Source: Owenia fusiformis
Lineage: Eukaryota > Annelida > Polychaeta > Sabellida > Oweniidae
Length of the DNA stretch: 64,000 bases
Assembly: GCA_903813345.2 (NCBI GenBank)
Contig: CAIIXF020000009.1
Location: 38,183,759-38,247,758 of the forward strand
Direction: 5' to 3'
Under the pieces are notes generated by a model. The model was given only the letters and a program-made list of their open reading frames with translations, had not been told where the DNA came from and did no database searches. The position numbers were made by a program, and so were the translations under genes. This document shows, in pieces, positions 10,641-22,933 of the stretch (positions are counted from its first letter, which is position 1; each line of letters starts with the position of its first letter).

Positions 10641-13600
10641 CCATGGTAACAAATCTATCAATTGATCCGATTCCTCCAACATAAGCACACAATGTTCCAA
10701 AATGGATTAGGCAGGGTGAAATTGAATCAAATGTGTCAAATCAAATTAGGGAGACATTTGTGAAGTGTGACTCAATGATGAAAGTGTAACATGAAGAATG
10801 GATACGTACAGGCATCTTGTGATTCCTATTTTAATAGCATATTTTTATATAACAAATGCATACCAAAAATACACAATTAGTTATTGATCCATATCATTAG
10901 TATTTTCTACGCTTTATTGAGTAACTCTAATAGTTAAATGTAACTAAAAGAACCTCTGAGAGCAATAGTTAATGGTTAAATGAGTCAAGATATATTAACA
11001 CCCTGAGTCAGACTTCACCAGGTATAACTTAACCTATGTATGGTGCAAAAACTTACTAAATCACTAAAAGTCCAGGTATAGGCTTGTAAAGATCAAAGAC
11101 AACCCAGAGGCACTAAATTATCCAAGAAATGAGGCAAAATGATGTATTCAATCAGAACTAACCTTTGAATATATGATACTCCAAAGTAATCCCTATAAAC
11201 TGTATAAATATAAGTTCATAATCCAGTTCCAGCAGTAGAAAATCCTTAAGTTTATCCAAAGAGAACTTGAAATGTTTTTGCTGCTGTTTATGTTCCAGTT
11301 GAGCTGCAGATAGAGAGATTTCCTGACCTAACCCTATGGTGTACCATACATGTTGGCTTCATCAGCAAGGAACCCTCCCTTAAAGATACACTATTAAGAT
11401 GCTTGTGGTTGCACAGAAGTAAAGATCAGAACTAAAATTCCATATATGCAGACTGAGACGTAGACATATCATATATGGAGGCAATTTCATAGAATACATA
11501 TATATAATCCAACTTTTGAACCTATATTACAGATATAAGTGCGCGTAATCACAAGTAAGGGTTTTTGTCTTACCAACTGGGCCAATGCTGAAGAATCTAG
11601 TGAGGAGTATTACCTCTTACTATGAACACATTGAGGCAGTGTGCTCAAACCATCAGTTTCTCAACTACTCATTACCAAGAATATTGATAATAACTATCAC
11701 AATTACATAAGTTTCTTCAATAACATACAAGAATGGAATAACTCCTGATGCCAGCTAGCTTTGATCTAAAGATTTCTCAAATGGAGGGTCTTCTATAGAA
11801 CAAATACAATGTGGTGTTTTCTAAACCTAATAAGAGTTTACTTCATTTTATGAGGTTTAAACTATTTCTTTTCTCATTATGGAACATCTACATTTTACAT
11901 TAATTTCAGGAATTAGCATGCCTCAAGACCAAATTTTTCTAAAAACCTCCATAAGACAAATTCTTATAATCTGACATACATAGCTTCTTATATTTTATAC
12001 ATTTCCGTAGATTCTCCTCTTAACTTACTATTTTTTACTATTTGAAGGTATTGTATTTCAAACTGTCTATTTCAGTTTGTTCTTGTTGAATTGTCTTGCT
12101 TGGTACACTCCAGTAGAACCTTAGATTGTGAACACCATGCAGCAATGGAAGTGATCACTAAGTACTTATGTTTGAAATGTTTCAAAATCCAAATATAAGA
12201 CATATGACAACATTTCTCCAACCATAAGAAAATTTTTCCATGTAGAAGTTAACAAAGCTCCAACATATCATGTTTGATGTAATAAAAATATTGGGTAGGG
12301 GGAGCTCCAGAGACCAGGATGATATGGAAGAAAACAATCACAGGCCTATGCTGTAGAACACATGTACTGAAATCAAAACCAAAATGTTTACTTAACCATA
12401 GAGAAGACAAAACAAGCAACCATCCTACAAGAACAAAGATAGAAAGACAATGGATGGAAACATGAGAAATCAATTGCAAATCCTATATTTGAATATAAAA
12501 TAGTGTTAATGATTAACTATAGCTCAAAGTCACATAACAATAACATTTCAGTTCCTCTGTTGAGTGAAATCTGGAAATAGCTTTCTTGATGAAGTCATGA
12601 AGGACATACCCTGGCTATGATTGCTTCCTATTGATGGTACATGAATAATAATTCACATCAGTGAGAATGCAAAGGGAGACATCTTGGTAAGCCATTGCAC
12701 TATTGCAAGCAGAACAGAGGGCCTGGCAAATCATAATTTGAACTAGCCGCCTTTCTTGTTCAGTATTACTAATCTGGTAAGAACCAACATGGTAAAAAGC
12801 TGATATTTTGTAAATTAGGCCTTTCCCCGAAATACAACCATTTAGTGAAAATTACCATGATGGACCTGGCAGATGAATGGATGGATGAACGAATTGATGT
12901 TGTATGGATGGACAAACACATGGACAGAACGATGAGTGGGTGTTTCAACAGGCTCATGAAGTGAGTCAAAAATAGCAGAAGACAAGATCAGAAGGGATCA
13001 TGCTAAGGTACTATCAGAATATTCCTTTTAACCATATAATGGATCTAGAAAACAGCAGCATCCTTTGAAGTTATCTCCTTAAATCGTGTCCTCCACTTTT
13101 CATACCATTCCCTCTACGCATGGATGGCATGAATTCTATTGTTCAATGAAACATGAAAATGGATATAGAATGTGCAATATGAGAAAATGACCCATTTATT
13201 CCATAACTCTACCGTAATATTCATGGGAAGATAAAACACCATGACCAAGTAGAATCTGGCTTAAAGAAACAACCATTTTAAAACAACTCTGCTTATCTGT
13301 ATACCCATCCTTTCCCTTGAATAAAACTGCATTGCACATCTAAAATAGAAAATTCCCTCTCTTGAAAACTTCGCAAGTATTTTAATAATTGTTTCATTTC
13401 ATTCATGTCATTGTTTCAAAATTCCAGAAGGTTTTCCATTTAGGTCCTATAACAGAGGAACAGACATGGCTGAGGATGGTGTTTGTGTAAAGTTGCTTGA
13501 AAAGTTCACCAGGAAATGTATTTTATGGTTTAACCAGATGTGTACAAACAGATGGTTACAATACCCTAATTCATCATCTCCCAGACTCAGTGCCTTCAAA

Positions 13601-13988
13601 AATGATGCATAAATGTTGTCTTTATAACAGTGAGAAAATGTATAAACCAAACTTATTGCTTGTTTATTGGCACAAAATACAATCTGGATCCCATCATACA
13701 GGATCCTACAGGATGTATGGTATTTATTTTATTATTATGACATTATTTCATATTATCAAATTATGATTTTAGGACCTTTCCATTTAGCTTTGTTGACTTT
13801 CCAATATACAGAATTAAAATGACATTTGGAAGATTTAGAGGAATTGCCTAGCTGGGATCACCCACTGCTTTACTCTTCAATCATAATTCCCTTCATGGGT
13901 TCTTTTAAATGATGCCAGAATTGAGTAGCTACATCACTATATCCTATTGTCTCCCTAAGGAGAAGCCTCTTAGCCAGATGCAACTCCC
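10641..13988 (-). other. Intron with one micro-exon candidate
   Basis: AT-rich sequence. The only splice-bounded coding-like piece I noticed is the 23-nt segment at 11574-11596, listed separately. A strong donor-like GTATGT on the minus strand near 12610 has no plausible exon attached. Confidence 0.45.
11574..11596 (-). CDS. Candidate 23-nt micro-exon (phase 1 to 0)
   Basis: The minus strand shows acceptor ACTCCTCACTAG, a 23-nt body and donor TTG|GTAAGA. Entered at phase 1 it reads xSSALAQL (first residue depends on the upstream base) and leaves at phase 0. That is the conversion needed between the upstream linker exons (phase 1 end) and the 787-960 exon (phase 0 start). Its size makes a chance match quite possible, and an internal TTCTTCAG gives an alternative 14-nt version with the same phase. 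Confidence 0.27.
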
Positions 13989-14321
13989 ATGTCATTTGTC
14001 TTGTCTCCCATGTCATTTTTCTGGTCTCCCTTATGTCCTTACTTAGACACTACTCCCTCCATTCATTCTCTTTCTATAGAACATATTTCCAACATATCCC
14101 CCACCCCTAGACAACAAAATAGATTGATTTTGCTTCTTCAAAAGAGAGATTCATCTGTTAATGCTCTAGACTCAGACACTTGTGGTACAATGTATGATGA
14201 AGTAGCAGCTGCTTTAGGGGTTTCAACTATAGCAACAAATCGCTTTGTGAAAATACATCAACGTCAGAAAACAGCAAACATGTCTCTACTTTCAACAATC
14301 AGGTCACACCGACCCTCTTGA
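13989..14321 (+). pseudogene. Possible decayed transposase-like ORF
   Basis: A plus-strand open frame whose second half contains YDEVAAALGVSTIATNRFVK, which resembles a helix-turn-helix DNA-binding segment of the kind found at the N-terminus of Tc1-type transposases. The first half is low-complexity and has no similarity I recognise. No terminal repeats, catalytic triad or downstream domain were found. The opposite strand is also open here, so the resemblance may be accidental. Confidence 0.15.
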
Positions 14322-17300
14322 AGTGAATTTACTGGTACAACCACTTTGGTAATATTGAGGCAGAGGCAACGTTTGACCTTTTCTCATCTCATTCCAGGCT
14401 CGATTTCAAGATTGCAATAAACAATGGAGCGAGAGGATTTGTAGAAATCCCAATAGATTTCATTGTAAGAGTCATCCAGACAAAAAACATGCAAAAAAAT
14501 AATAAACGGATTATTAATAGAAATTGATAGAAATCATGTTTTGAAGTCTGGCATTAACTTTCTATATTAACCCCCTCCAAGAAACAAACTTCTATTCCTT
14601 GGTTAGGGAAATGAAGGAATAAAGGAACAGAGGGTGGGGAGTAAAAAATTACATGCAAGATGGTTTCCTGAATGTACAAATTATTTCAAAATTGTCTTTT
14701 CAAGTATGATGTTTTGGTTGATTTTATAATGCTTATTCATTAGCGCTAACTGCAAACATGAAAAACATGGTAATTTTCAAGAGATAACAGTACCCCCATT
14801 TTCGCAAGCTCAATTGTCTAAATCAACAAGAAATATAAATATATTTGATGTTCCTACATCTCTGGGCTCTAACAATATACATGTACTACTATAACAATAT
14901 AATGATAATTACTTGACATTATTTAATCTACAATGACTTCATTATAGTGTCTTATTTCCAATTAAGAGTACTGGTTTGCGTAAAACTAGAAGAGCTGATT
15001 GTTAAGGATGACATTCTAGTCCACGACAGCATATGTAAAACTATATGAATGTATGAAAGACCAAATCCTTAAAGGGTTTGATTATTAATAGTGCAAGATG
15101 ATGAAAAACAAAACCAGTCATTACAGAAACAATCCCCAATACCCCAAATATAATGCAGAAAATATCACCCAAGGGTTTGTTTTAGGAATTTACTTAAATT
15201 ACAATTGTTGTCTACTTTTTGAGGAACAATAAACTGAATTTGGCCGAATTATGAATAACAATTGCGAAAACGGACCCCAGAGTTTGAGTTTCTAAGCACT
15301 GATCACCATTCTAACCCCCCCCCCTCATGCCTGAAGTAATAACTACATGTTGACTATTATTGACTTGATATAATTTCAATCAAGTGATTAACTTTAACTG
15401 ATCCTCTATCTATGTATATACATGGGCTCATTTCCTAACTGTTCATACATTCTCTTGTGTAAAGTATAACCTAGTAATGTTCATTCATTTTCATTTTCAT
15501 TCCTTTTAATTTCTCAGATTTCTTCTAAATTGGAAATATCAAACCACTATTAAATGCCATTTAATCTTGATTGATATTTAGTATCAGCTTTTGAAGTCAA
15601 AACAGAGATTGAATGAAAATACTAAATTGGAATGTCATTTTGAAACAATGTGTTAACTGATGCTATCAAGTGATCAAACATTGACAAGGTATTAAATATT
15701 ATTATTGTTTCATGAGATGACATCCAAAGGGAAATAAAAATTAAGTATATAATGTTTCAAATGAAACTGATCTAAAATGACAATAATACAACCACACTTA
15801 TTGCACTGTTATCATTCAAACATATTGAAAGAATAGTTCGCTTCCATGTAGACACATATCATCAGTTTTTTGGAAGTAATGCTCATGAATAAAAAATTAT
15901 AACCTTTTCAATGAAATTGTAATTTGGACCCCTAAATAAATGCCCCAGACTCCCAAATTGTTAAGCCTTATTCTAATATAAATCACATGGGTTTGATACA
16001 AGCAAAGACCAATCTACTTCTTCATGTCTAATTCCTTTAGTTCATGGATTATTGATAACTATCAAAATACCATCACTTTATGTTTTATACATTAACTTGG
16101 AAACCAGCGATTTTCTCATTAAACTTGACTGACTTTCTTTGCTAGCCAATGGTAATATTGCATTATTGACAGCCCAAATTTACGATCTCCTTGATAAATT
16201 GTCTTTAGAAAGATTTTTCGCTTGTCCAAACTTTGTCCGAACTTAATGAATCATAGGTGATCCTTAGTAAGGATTACATATAAAATTGAGCTACTCTTCG
16301 TCAAAGCAATAAATGTAGAAGATCACAAATGACCAAATATTGATCAAGTGGATTTACACATCGCCTGAAATTCTTCATTTGCAATTCCACTACAAAAATG
16401 ATCCTACATCAATTTATGACACTTCAATGCCAAATTCTTCAATTATTGGCCAACACTTTTATTTATCTTAATCTTAACACCAGACCCTATATGATCATTT
16501 GTCATTTCTTGATAAATAACACTGACTACTTGACCCCTTGTTATTGTAGAAACTCCTGCAAGCTGGCAAGACTTGGCCCTGATCAATGGAAACACTTGGC
16601 CATGATGAATGGAAACACTTGGCCATGATGACATGGAAACACTTGGCCATGATGACATAGAAAGTGTGCCAAAGAGATGATATACAAGATTTCTCATGGA
16701 AGGCCCAGGGCCAAGAGAAAATACTGTTTCTAAAGACTATCCACATGTTAAAACACTTAAAATAGTCAATGAGTGATACCCTAAATCTCCAGAGCTAGCC
16801 ATAGTAGCCTCTGGGTGGTAGAGATAATGTTAACCAAATCTTAACAATCTCAAATGAATGTTTTAGGCTTTTATAGACAGAGCTCATGTTGCCTTTGTTA
16901 GGAAATGCCTGTTTGAACATAATGTGAATGTAAGCTTCTTATTGACAGGAAATGTTCCAGTATTTTTTGAGAATATAGAGTATTAAGGTTTCATTGACCT
17001 TAACAATATTTTTTACAAAAATAAGGTAATATCTAAATGTCATTTTATTGTAAAAATGTCCCCAAATATCAAATAAATATTCTCCTGTTAAGGGTCACTG
17101 AATGCCATATTCTACCATTATTGAAATTGAGTAGGTGGTCATGTGATATTTAGAATTCAAATGATTAATCAATGTCAATCAATGAAATATTTAAAAAGAA
17201 ACGTTTTCCTGATGTTTTTGAGCATCCTATACCAAATACATGTACCTTATGTTTTGAGGAGACCTTCACAGATGTATATAGTCTCATTTATTCTATTAAA

Positions 17301-17999
17301 AGAGAGCTTCATGAACACCCCCTCATATACTCATGGTATTAAGCCCCGCTGCCCCCCCCCCCCTCCCCTTGTAAAGACCGACAGGGTATCCAAGGGTCAT
17401 GAGGACGTAATTGCACCAGACTAAGAACTACCAAATCCTGCTATTTAACACGTCTACTTAAAGGATCAATAGATCTGATAGGAAATCTATTATGATATTA
17501 CAACCAAGGAGTACTGACTCCAGAATTTAAAGAACAGCATGAACATTCAATATAAGAACACTAAAGTAAGTACTGCAGTCTGTAAAAATAGTTCAATAAT
17601 TTTTTTAATAAACAAAGTTCTTGATCAATAACAATGACTTGTGTCATCTCCATTCTGCACTTGTTTAACAAGAGAACAAGTGATTTATCCCACAGAATTT
17701 AGTGAGTTTTGTAACAACAGTCTTTTGTGATTTAAACTCTTTGATAAGAAAAACACTTCACCAGCAGATCTTACTTCATTCCTTTTCCCCTTGGAATAAT
17801 TGGTTCATTCTTTTTTCCTATTTTTCATTCACTCAAACACTGGGTTGAATAGTTGAATAGTATAGTGGAAGAACTAGAAAGTGCATGGAGTAGACAGTGG
17901 GGAGCTAGAAAGTGGGACGCCAGGGGTCTAATGCAATAGAAAATAGGGGTATATAGATAGTTGGGGACATCAGGGGTGAAAAAGAAAGTATGGAGAAAT
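14322..17999 (-). other. Intron with a short tandem repeat and C-run
   Basis: AT-rich intronic DNA. At about 16568-16655 three to four diverged ~25-bp units (CATGATGACATGGAAACACT TGG-type) form a short tandem repeat that creates overlapping false frames. Poly-C runs occur at 15317-15326 and 17349-17360. No exon was recognised. Confidence 0.5.
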
Positions 18000-18004
18000 G
18001 GATA

Positions 18005-18090
18005 GTAAGATGGATGAGATGACCTTGACATTGGATGAGATGACCTTGACATTGGATGAGATGACCTTGACATTGGATGAGATGACCAGG
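18005..18090. repeat. 21-bp tandem repeat, four copies
   Basis: GATGAGATGACCTTGACATTG is repeated in direct tandem from about 18011 to 18088, the last copy ending in a variant (GATGAGATGACCAGGGACTA). It sits in intronic DNA and creates a repeated frame on the minus strand that is not a gene. Confidence 0.85.
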
Positions 18091-20630
18091 GACTAGATGA
18101 CTTTACCAGATATATACCCCAGATGAGACCTACCACCAAATCCCATTCACTACCATTCATCAATAACCATGACAACTGTATCTATTCTATATAAAGACTT
18201 ATGATCCCAGTGCACTGAATTCCATCACATAAATGGCCCATTTCTCTAGCAACTGATTGATACCAGAATACGAGAGCAATTTGCTGAAACTTTCATTGCA
18301 GAGATCTTTATCTAATGGTGACACACTCTGGTTAATCTCAAAGTTTGATCAAATTAATCCACTGATAAAAATGTTTTATTCTCTGTTTAATAGAGTTTAT
18401 TGAAAATTGATGGCACGGGTGAATCAATAACCAGTGAATCAAGGTCCCTAGCTATTTGTGGGCCACGAAATTACCCCAAAATAATAAAAATAGAACTACC
18501 AAATTATTGTTCTAATATGTTTGATTGCAGTTTGTATAATTTACCCATCAGTAGGCCAATTGCTTGATTCTATCATGAGTCACAATTTTTGAAATTTAAT
18601 TGTTTCCCACGTCATTGTAAAAATAAGAAATGTGAAATTCATCAATTTTGATAACTATGTCAGAAGAAGTAGGTTCAAATAAATAAATATCATCCTTCCT
18701 TCTCTGTGGAAAATGCTATTATGTCAAACCCAATCCCATCTTCTCTCAAACTTACATTGGAAAAGGAATGGGGAAAGGAACCTAGACTTGATAGAAGACT
18801 ATGTTTTCACCAATTTCACCAAAATCTGACGATAAAGCAGTTAAGTTGTGATAAGTGAAATTATGACGAGAATATGAAAAGAATTGATGCATGAAATTAC
18901 ACAGAAGATTATACTTGGAGGTTAACCATACGGATCCTAATCAAGAAATTATATGATCTCATATTCTTCCCAAATGGGTACTCTTAATATTACAGCCAGA
19001 AGTGATCCAGCTATTGTTGAATCCTTTTGAGTCCATTGCCCTTTAAAGACTAATGGTGGGTGTAAGGAAGATGAAACAGCCCAAAATTGACAAAAATTGC
19101 TGTTCAAGTGTAGTGAGCCCAGAGTAACATAAATGGAAGCTCAGATATTTGAAAAATGTAATACTGTTTTTCAAAATATTAATCAATTGGTTAATTGCAA
19201 ATGCATCCAAAAAATGTATTCAAGTAGTCTTTCAATACCGATAAATAATCTATCAGAGCAAAATAATTTCAATATCCGCAACATATTTTTGATGAAAAGC
19301 AAGAAAAAAGAAGTTGTTATCTTAATATCTGACTTTGAACTTTGAGATGAAGTCCTATAAATGCTGGTATAAGAGGCTAATCAATAACATTCAAGTTGAA
19401 AGAGTAAGAACTGAGGAGAAGAATAAATCCTTGAATGATGACAGAGTGAAGTGGGAACCATGACAACCTAGTTTTATACAACACTGCAAAATCACACAAA
19501 AAAGATATTTGTCCGTATCCTGTATCTGGAATTCTTGATTGAAAAATTGATTTCTTAATAAAATACATTAGCAGCTTCACAACAGGGGTTCACTCCATTC
19601 CGGTTATGTGGAAAATATGTAGTTCCAGGGGAAAACCCTGAGTATGCTTAACATCATCTAGCCAAACTACCCTCTGACTTGCACTGGCAATTTCACAGTT
19701 ATAACACTGAGAAAATCTTAATAGTCTCAAATGAATCTTTCGTGGCCTTTTATAAAGCTTATCAGTGAAATTAATGTTATTTAAAAAGTAAAAATATATT
19801 TTCATGATTTTGGCTGCATATTCTGAAGCTTAAATCCCAGAATTATCTCTAATTTGAAGAGTGTAGACAATGTTAAGCTATTGAAAAGAGTATCAGAAAA
19901 GTATAATTGAAAAATGAAGATTGTATTAAAATGAAAGACATAACAGTGTCTGCATAACACGGCTTAAACAGTTGCCCATGATGATATTTCACAGGAATTT
20001 CTTTGATATTTGGAGAACGGGTTACCTTGCCTCATTCGCAGTATCTCAAAAGTAATTAAAAATCTTTAGAAAACACACAAGATACAATATTAACAGGTGT
20101 GATATTACAAAGTCTTCAAACTGAAATTAAGTGCAGCATTACCGATCATTTTAAACATTGTGAATCTAAGTCTCCCAATTTGACATTATAGAAATGGGTT
20201 AATTACAATTTTATTAATAAACTTGGTTGATCTTTCTTATACCCACACTTTCTTAAATTGATTTATTCATGATGAAATATGGGTTCTGTTCTTCATTAGA
20301 ATTAATGATTACAGAAGGAAAAATGCATTCTTATCAACTGAGAGTCTTTACAGAGAAAAATGGGATACTTTTTGCCAAACATAGAAATATTGGCACAATT
20401 TGGTGAAATATTTCAGTTGTTTGGTTTGGTACAAATTCTGGCAGATGCAATTTGATGCACAGCTTCAACAGAACAACTAATTGCGTCTATTATTATATGA
20501 GTTTCATTATGATTTGGTTTTATATAAGGTACAACACATTCCTATAACAGGTTGATGTTCTGGCAGTATTATTTCTGGATACATAAAACATATTGACATG
20601 TCTGTATGTTGGGAAGTATAGTATGAGACA
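18091..20630 (-). other. Intron, nothing seen
   Basis: AT-rich, no splice-bounded coding-like segments recognised. Confidence 0.45.
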
Positions 20631-20635
20631 TTGTC

Positions 20636-20695
20636 AAACAAACAAACAAATAAACAAACAAACAAACAAACAAACAAACAAACAAACAAACAAAT
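20636..20695. repeat. (CAAA)n microsatellite
   Basis: About fifteen CAAA tetranucleotides with one AAAT interruption. On the minus strand this yields a false MFVCLFVCLF frame. Confidence 0.97.
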
Positions 20696-22818
20696 CCCTT
20701 ATAGCATCCCTTATCCATGCAACAAATTCACTAATTGCTAGTTAAACTATAATATAATGGTCGTAGTCTATCCCACAGGACCATGTTAGATGTCAGTAAT
20801 AGGATTCCAAGTGTCTGAGGATTAGTCTAAATTATGTCTTTTGATGGCTCATTGATCAGTGATTGCTTTAACAAATACATCTTCTTTTCTTATTAGATAA
20901 ACACAGCATGGTTTCTGTAATAATGAATAATAAACAACCGAAGAGAAAAAAAGCTGAGAAAGAATATGAAGTCCTGAAAGTATATGAATGATTGGAAGGG
21001 GAAGTATTAATAAATCACTACATGTATATGGTTTCTCCAATTTTTAGCTTACGAAGTAATATTCTAAGAGAGGATTTGATTCACCCATCCTTGGTGATTT
21101 AATTGCAACATTGTCCTGGGTTTAATTTCTGCATTTAGAATGTTTGAACTGCTTTTTGACGACCACTAATCCTCTCTGAATAACAAGTGCATTATTGGAC
21201 ACAATTATTTCCTGATTTAATGGCACATTAGATCATTTGTTCTGATTTACTAGTCTATTGCACGACTAGAGAACGATTTAAACAATACTGTAACTTGCAT
21301 TAAGAATATTAAATAAAAAATGATTCCATCAAGTCACTTCCAGCCCAAACCCCTACACTATCTGTTTAACCAGACAGTTTCTTTTAAGAATAAGAAGGGA
21401 GGGGGAAAGAGGCTTGATGCAAGCATGTATTTTTGAAAAACAAGCTTACAAATACCAAATCACGTAAATTCATCATAAATCTCTTACTTACCTATAAATT
21501 GAGATCTCTTTGTTGTTTTATCACTTCATGGTTGAATTAATACAGAATTACAAACTAATCGAAAGTTAATACATATCCATGCTGTTGCATATTTTACACT
21601 TGGTTTAATCGAGTATAATCCTAGCTGCCTATAATGTCCTCATAATCCAATCCACATCCAAATTCCAAATCTATATCCTTGTGATTATTTCTTATGAAAT
21701 CATAATTAATGTGTTACTTAGTGTCTAATACAATCCTGGTGCTGCTATGTCAATTGTTATAATCCTGGAAAGTTATAAAACTGCATCAACTGCACTCTAC
21801 TGTATTGGTAAGCATCAAGTGAGCGGCAAAATATTGGCATTTCTTATAATTAACAGCTAACTACTGCTGGCAGAATCAGAATCTGCAACAACTTCCAAAT
21901 TATTCTGGTGGTCTTTGGATGATTTCTATTGCTCAACTTTTCAAAGTTTTGTGCATTAATAAAATTCATTCCATGATCTTTGCTTGAGTTTTTGAACTTC
22001 TTAAATATTTCTTAGGGAATTCCGAACAGGTTTCCCTACCTCTCAGAACAGACAAAAATAGAAGTTTGCAAAAAATACTCCTTCAAAAGTCTAATTTATC
22101 TGAGAAACTTGTGCCACCTCCAATCACCGGTGTCAATAAACAACATCACGGAGTATGTCCAATGAATAACTCATCATAAGTTTCTATTGTCTGAGAGTGT
22201 CTGGAATAATATTTCTAATGCCTCAGTGAATTGATGGAATATTGGACTGTGATCTGGTAATCCCTAAAACTATGGAATAAGTCATGACTTCTGCTGACTT
22301 GTAGGCATACACACTTCACTACATTAGATTGATGGCTTTTGGGTGGGACATTGGATTTGGTGGATGGGGGGGGGGGTAAGAACTGTTATAGTTATGAATG
22401 ATTAATAGACTGAGTGAGTTTACAAAGACAATTAGGAAATTACAGAAAGGAAAGTGGATGGTCAAGAAGGGCACACGATACATTGAAATAGTGAACCAAC
22501 TAACACATATGAGGGACAATATTTTTCTTGGGCCTATAATATTTTGTCACTTGCTAAAAATGAGAGAATATTGATCCTGTATTGCATTTCTTTGGAAAGA
22601 CATTTACAAGTGAAAGATGAGATAAGAAGGTGGGAGTTTTAATGCAAAATTAATTAAGTTGGTGTGATAAATGACACCGGTATTCGTATAAGACACATTT
22701 GTATGGATAGTTCTAAGGCTTACTAATTAGACAACACCTTCATCAATCATAATCACTATGTCATCAATTTGTGAAATACAAGAAAACATCGACAGATTTC
22801 CAATGAAACAATAACAAA
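20696..22818 (-). other. Intron, nothing seen
   Basis: AT-rich, with a short poly-G run at about 22365-22376. No exon recognised. Confidence 0.45.
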
Positions 22819-22933
22819 GCATTAACATGCAAAATGTCACCACCTGCCATTTGTTACAGACACCGGCCACCAACCACCATACGCTGAACACCAACCATTG
22901 AACACCATCCACCAAGAAAAGCTGTAGACCATG
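22819..22933. repeat. Dispersed repeat, copy A
   Basis: Starts GCATTAACATG(C)AAAATGTCACCACCT and continues through TTGTTACAGAC and a run of CCACCAACC-type triplets to GTAGACCATG. The same order of blocks is found at 32418-32541 and, more diverged, at 44905-45060. Three copies in one window indicate an interspersed family, perhaps a short element; no terminal repeats or RNA polymerase III boxes were identified. Confidence 0.6.

Noticed and set aside
10371-10700. 109- and 91-codon frames on opposite strands
   Set aside because: Artefacts of a 39-bp tandem repeat.
12605-12660. Exon suggested by the strong donor CCAGG|GTATGT near 12610
   Set aside because: The open stretch before it lacks a credible acceptor and coding-like frame.
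20507-20689. Cys/Phe/Val repeat protein MFVCLFVCLF
   Set aside because: Translation of a (CAAA)n microsatellite.
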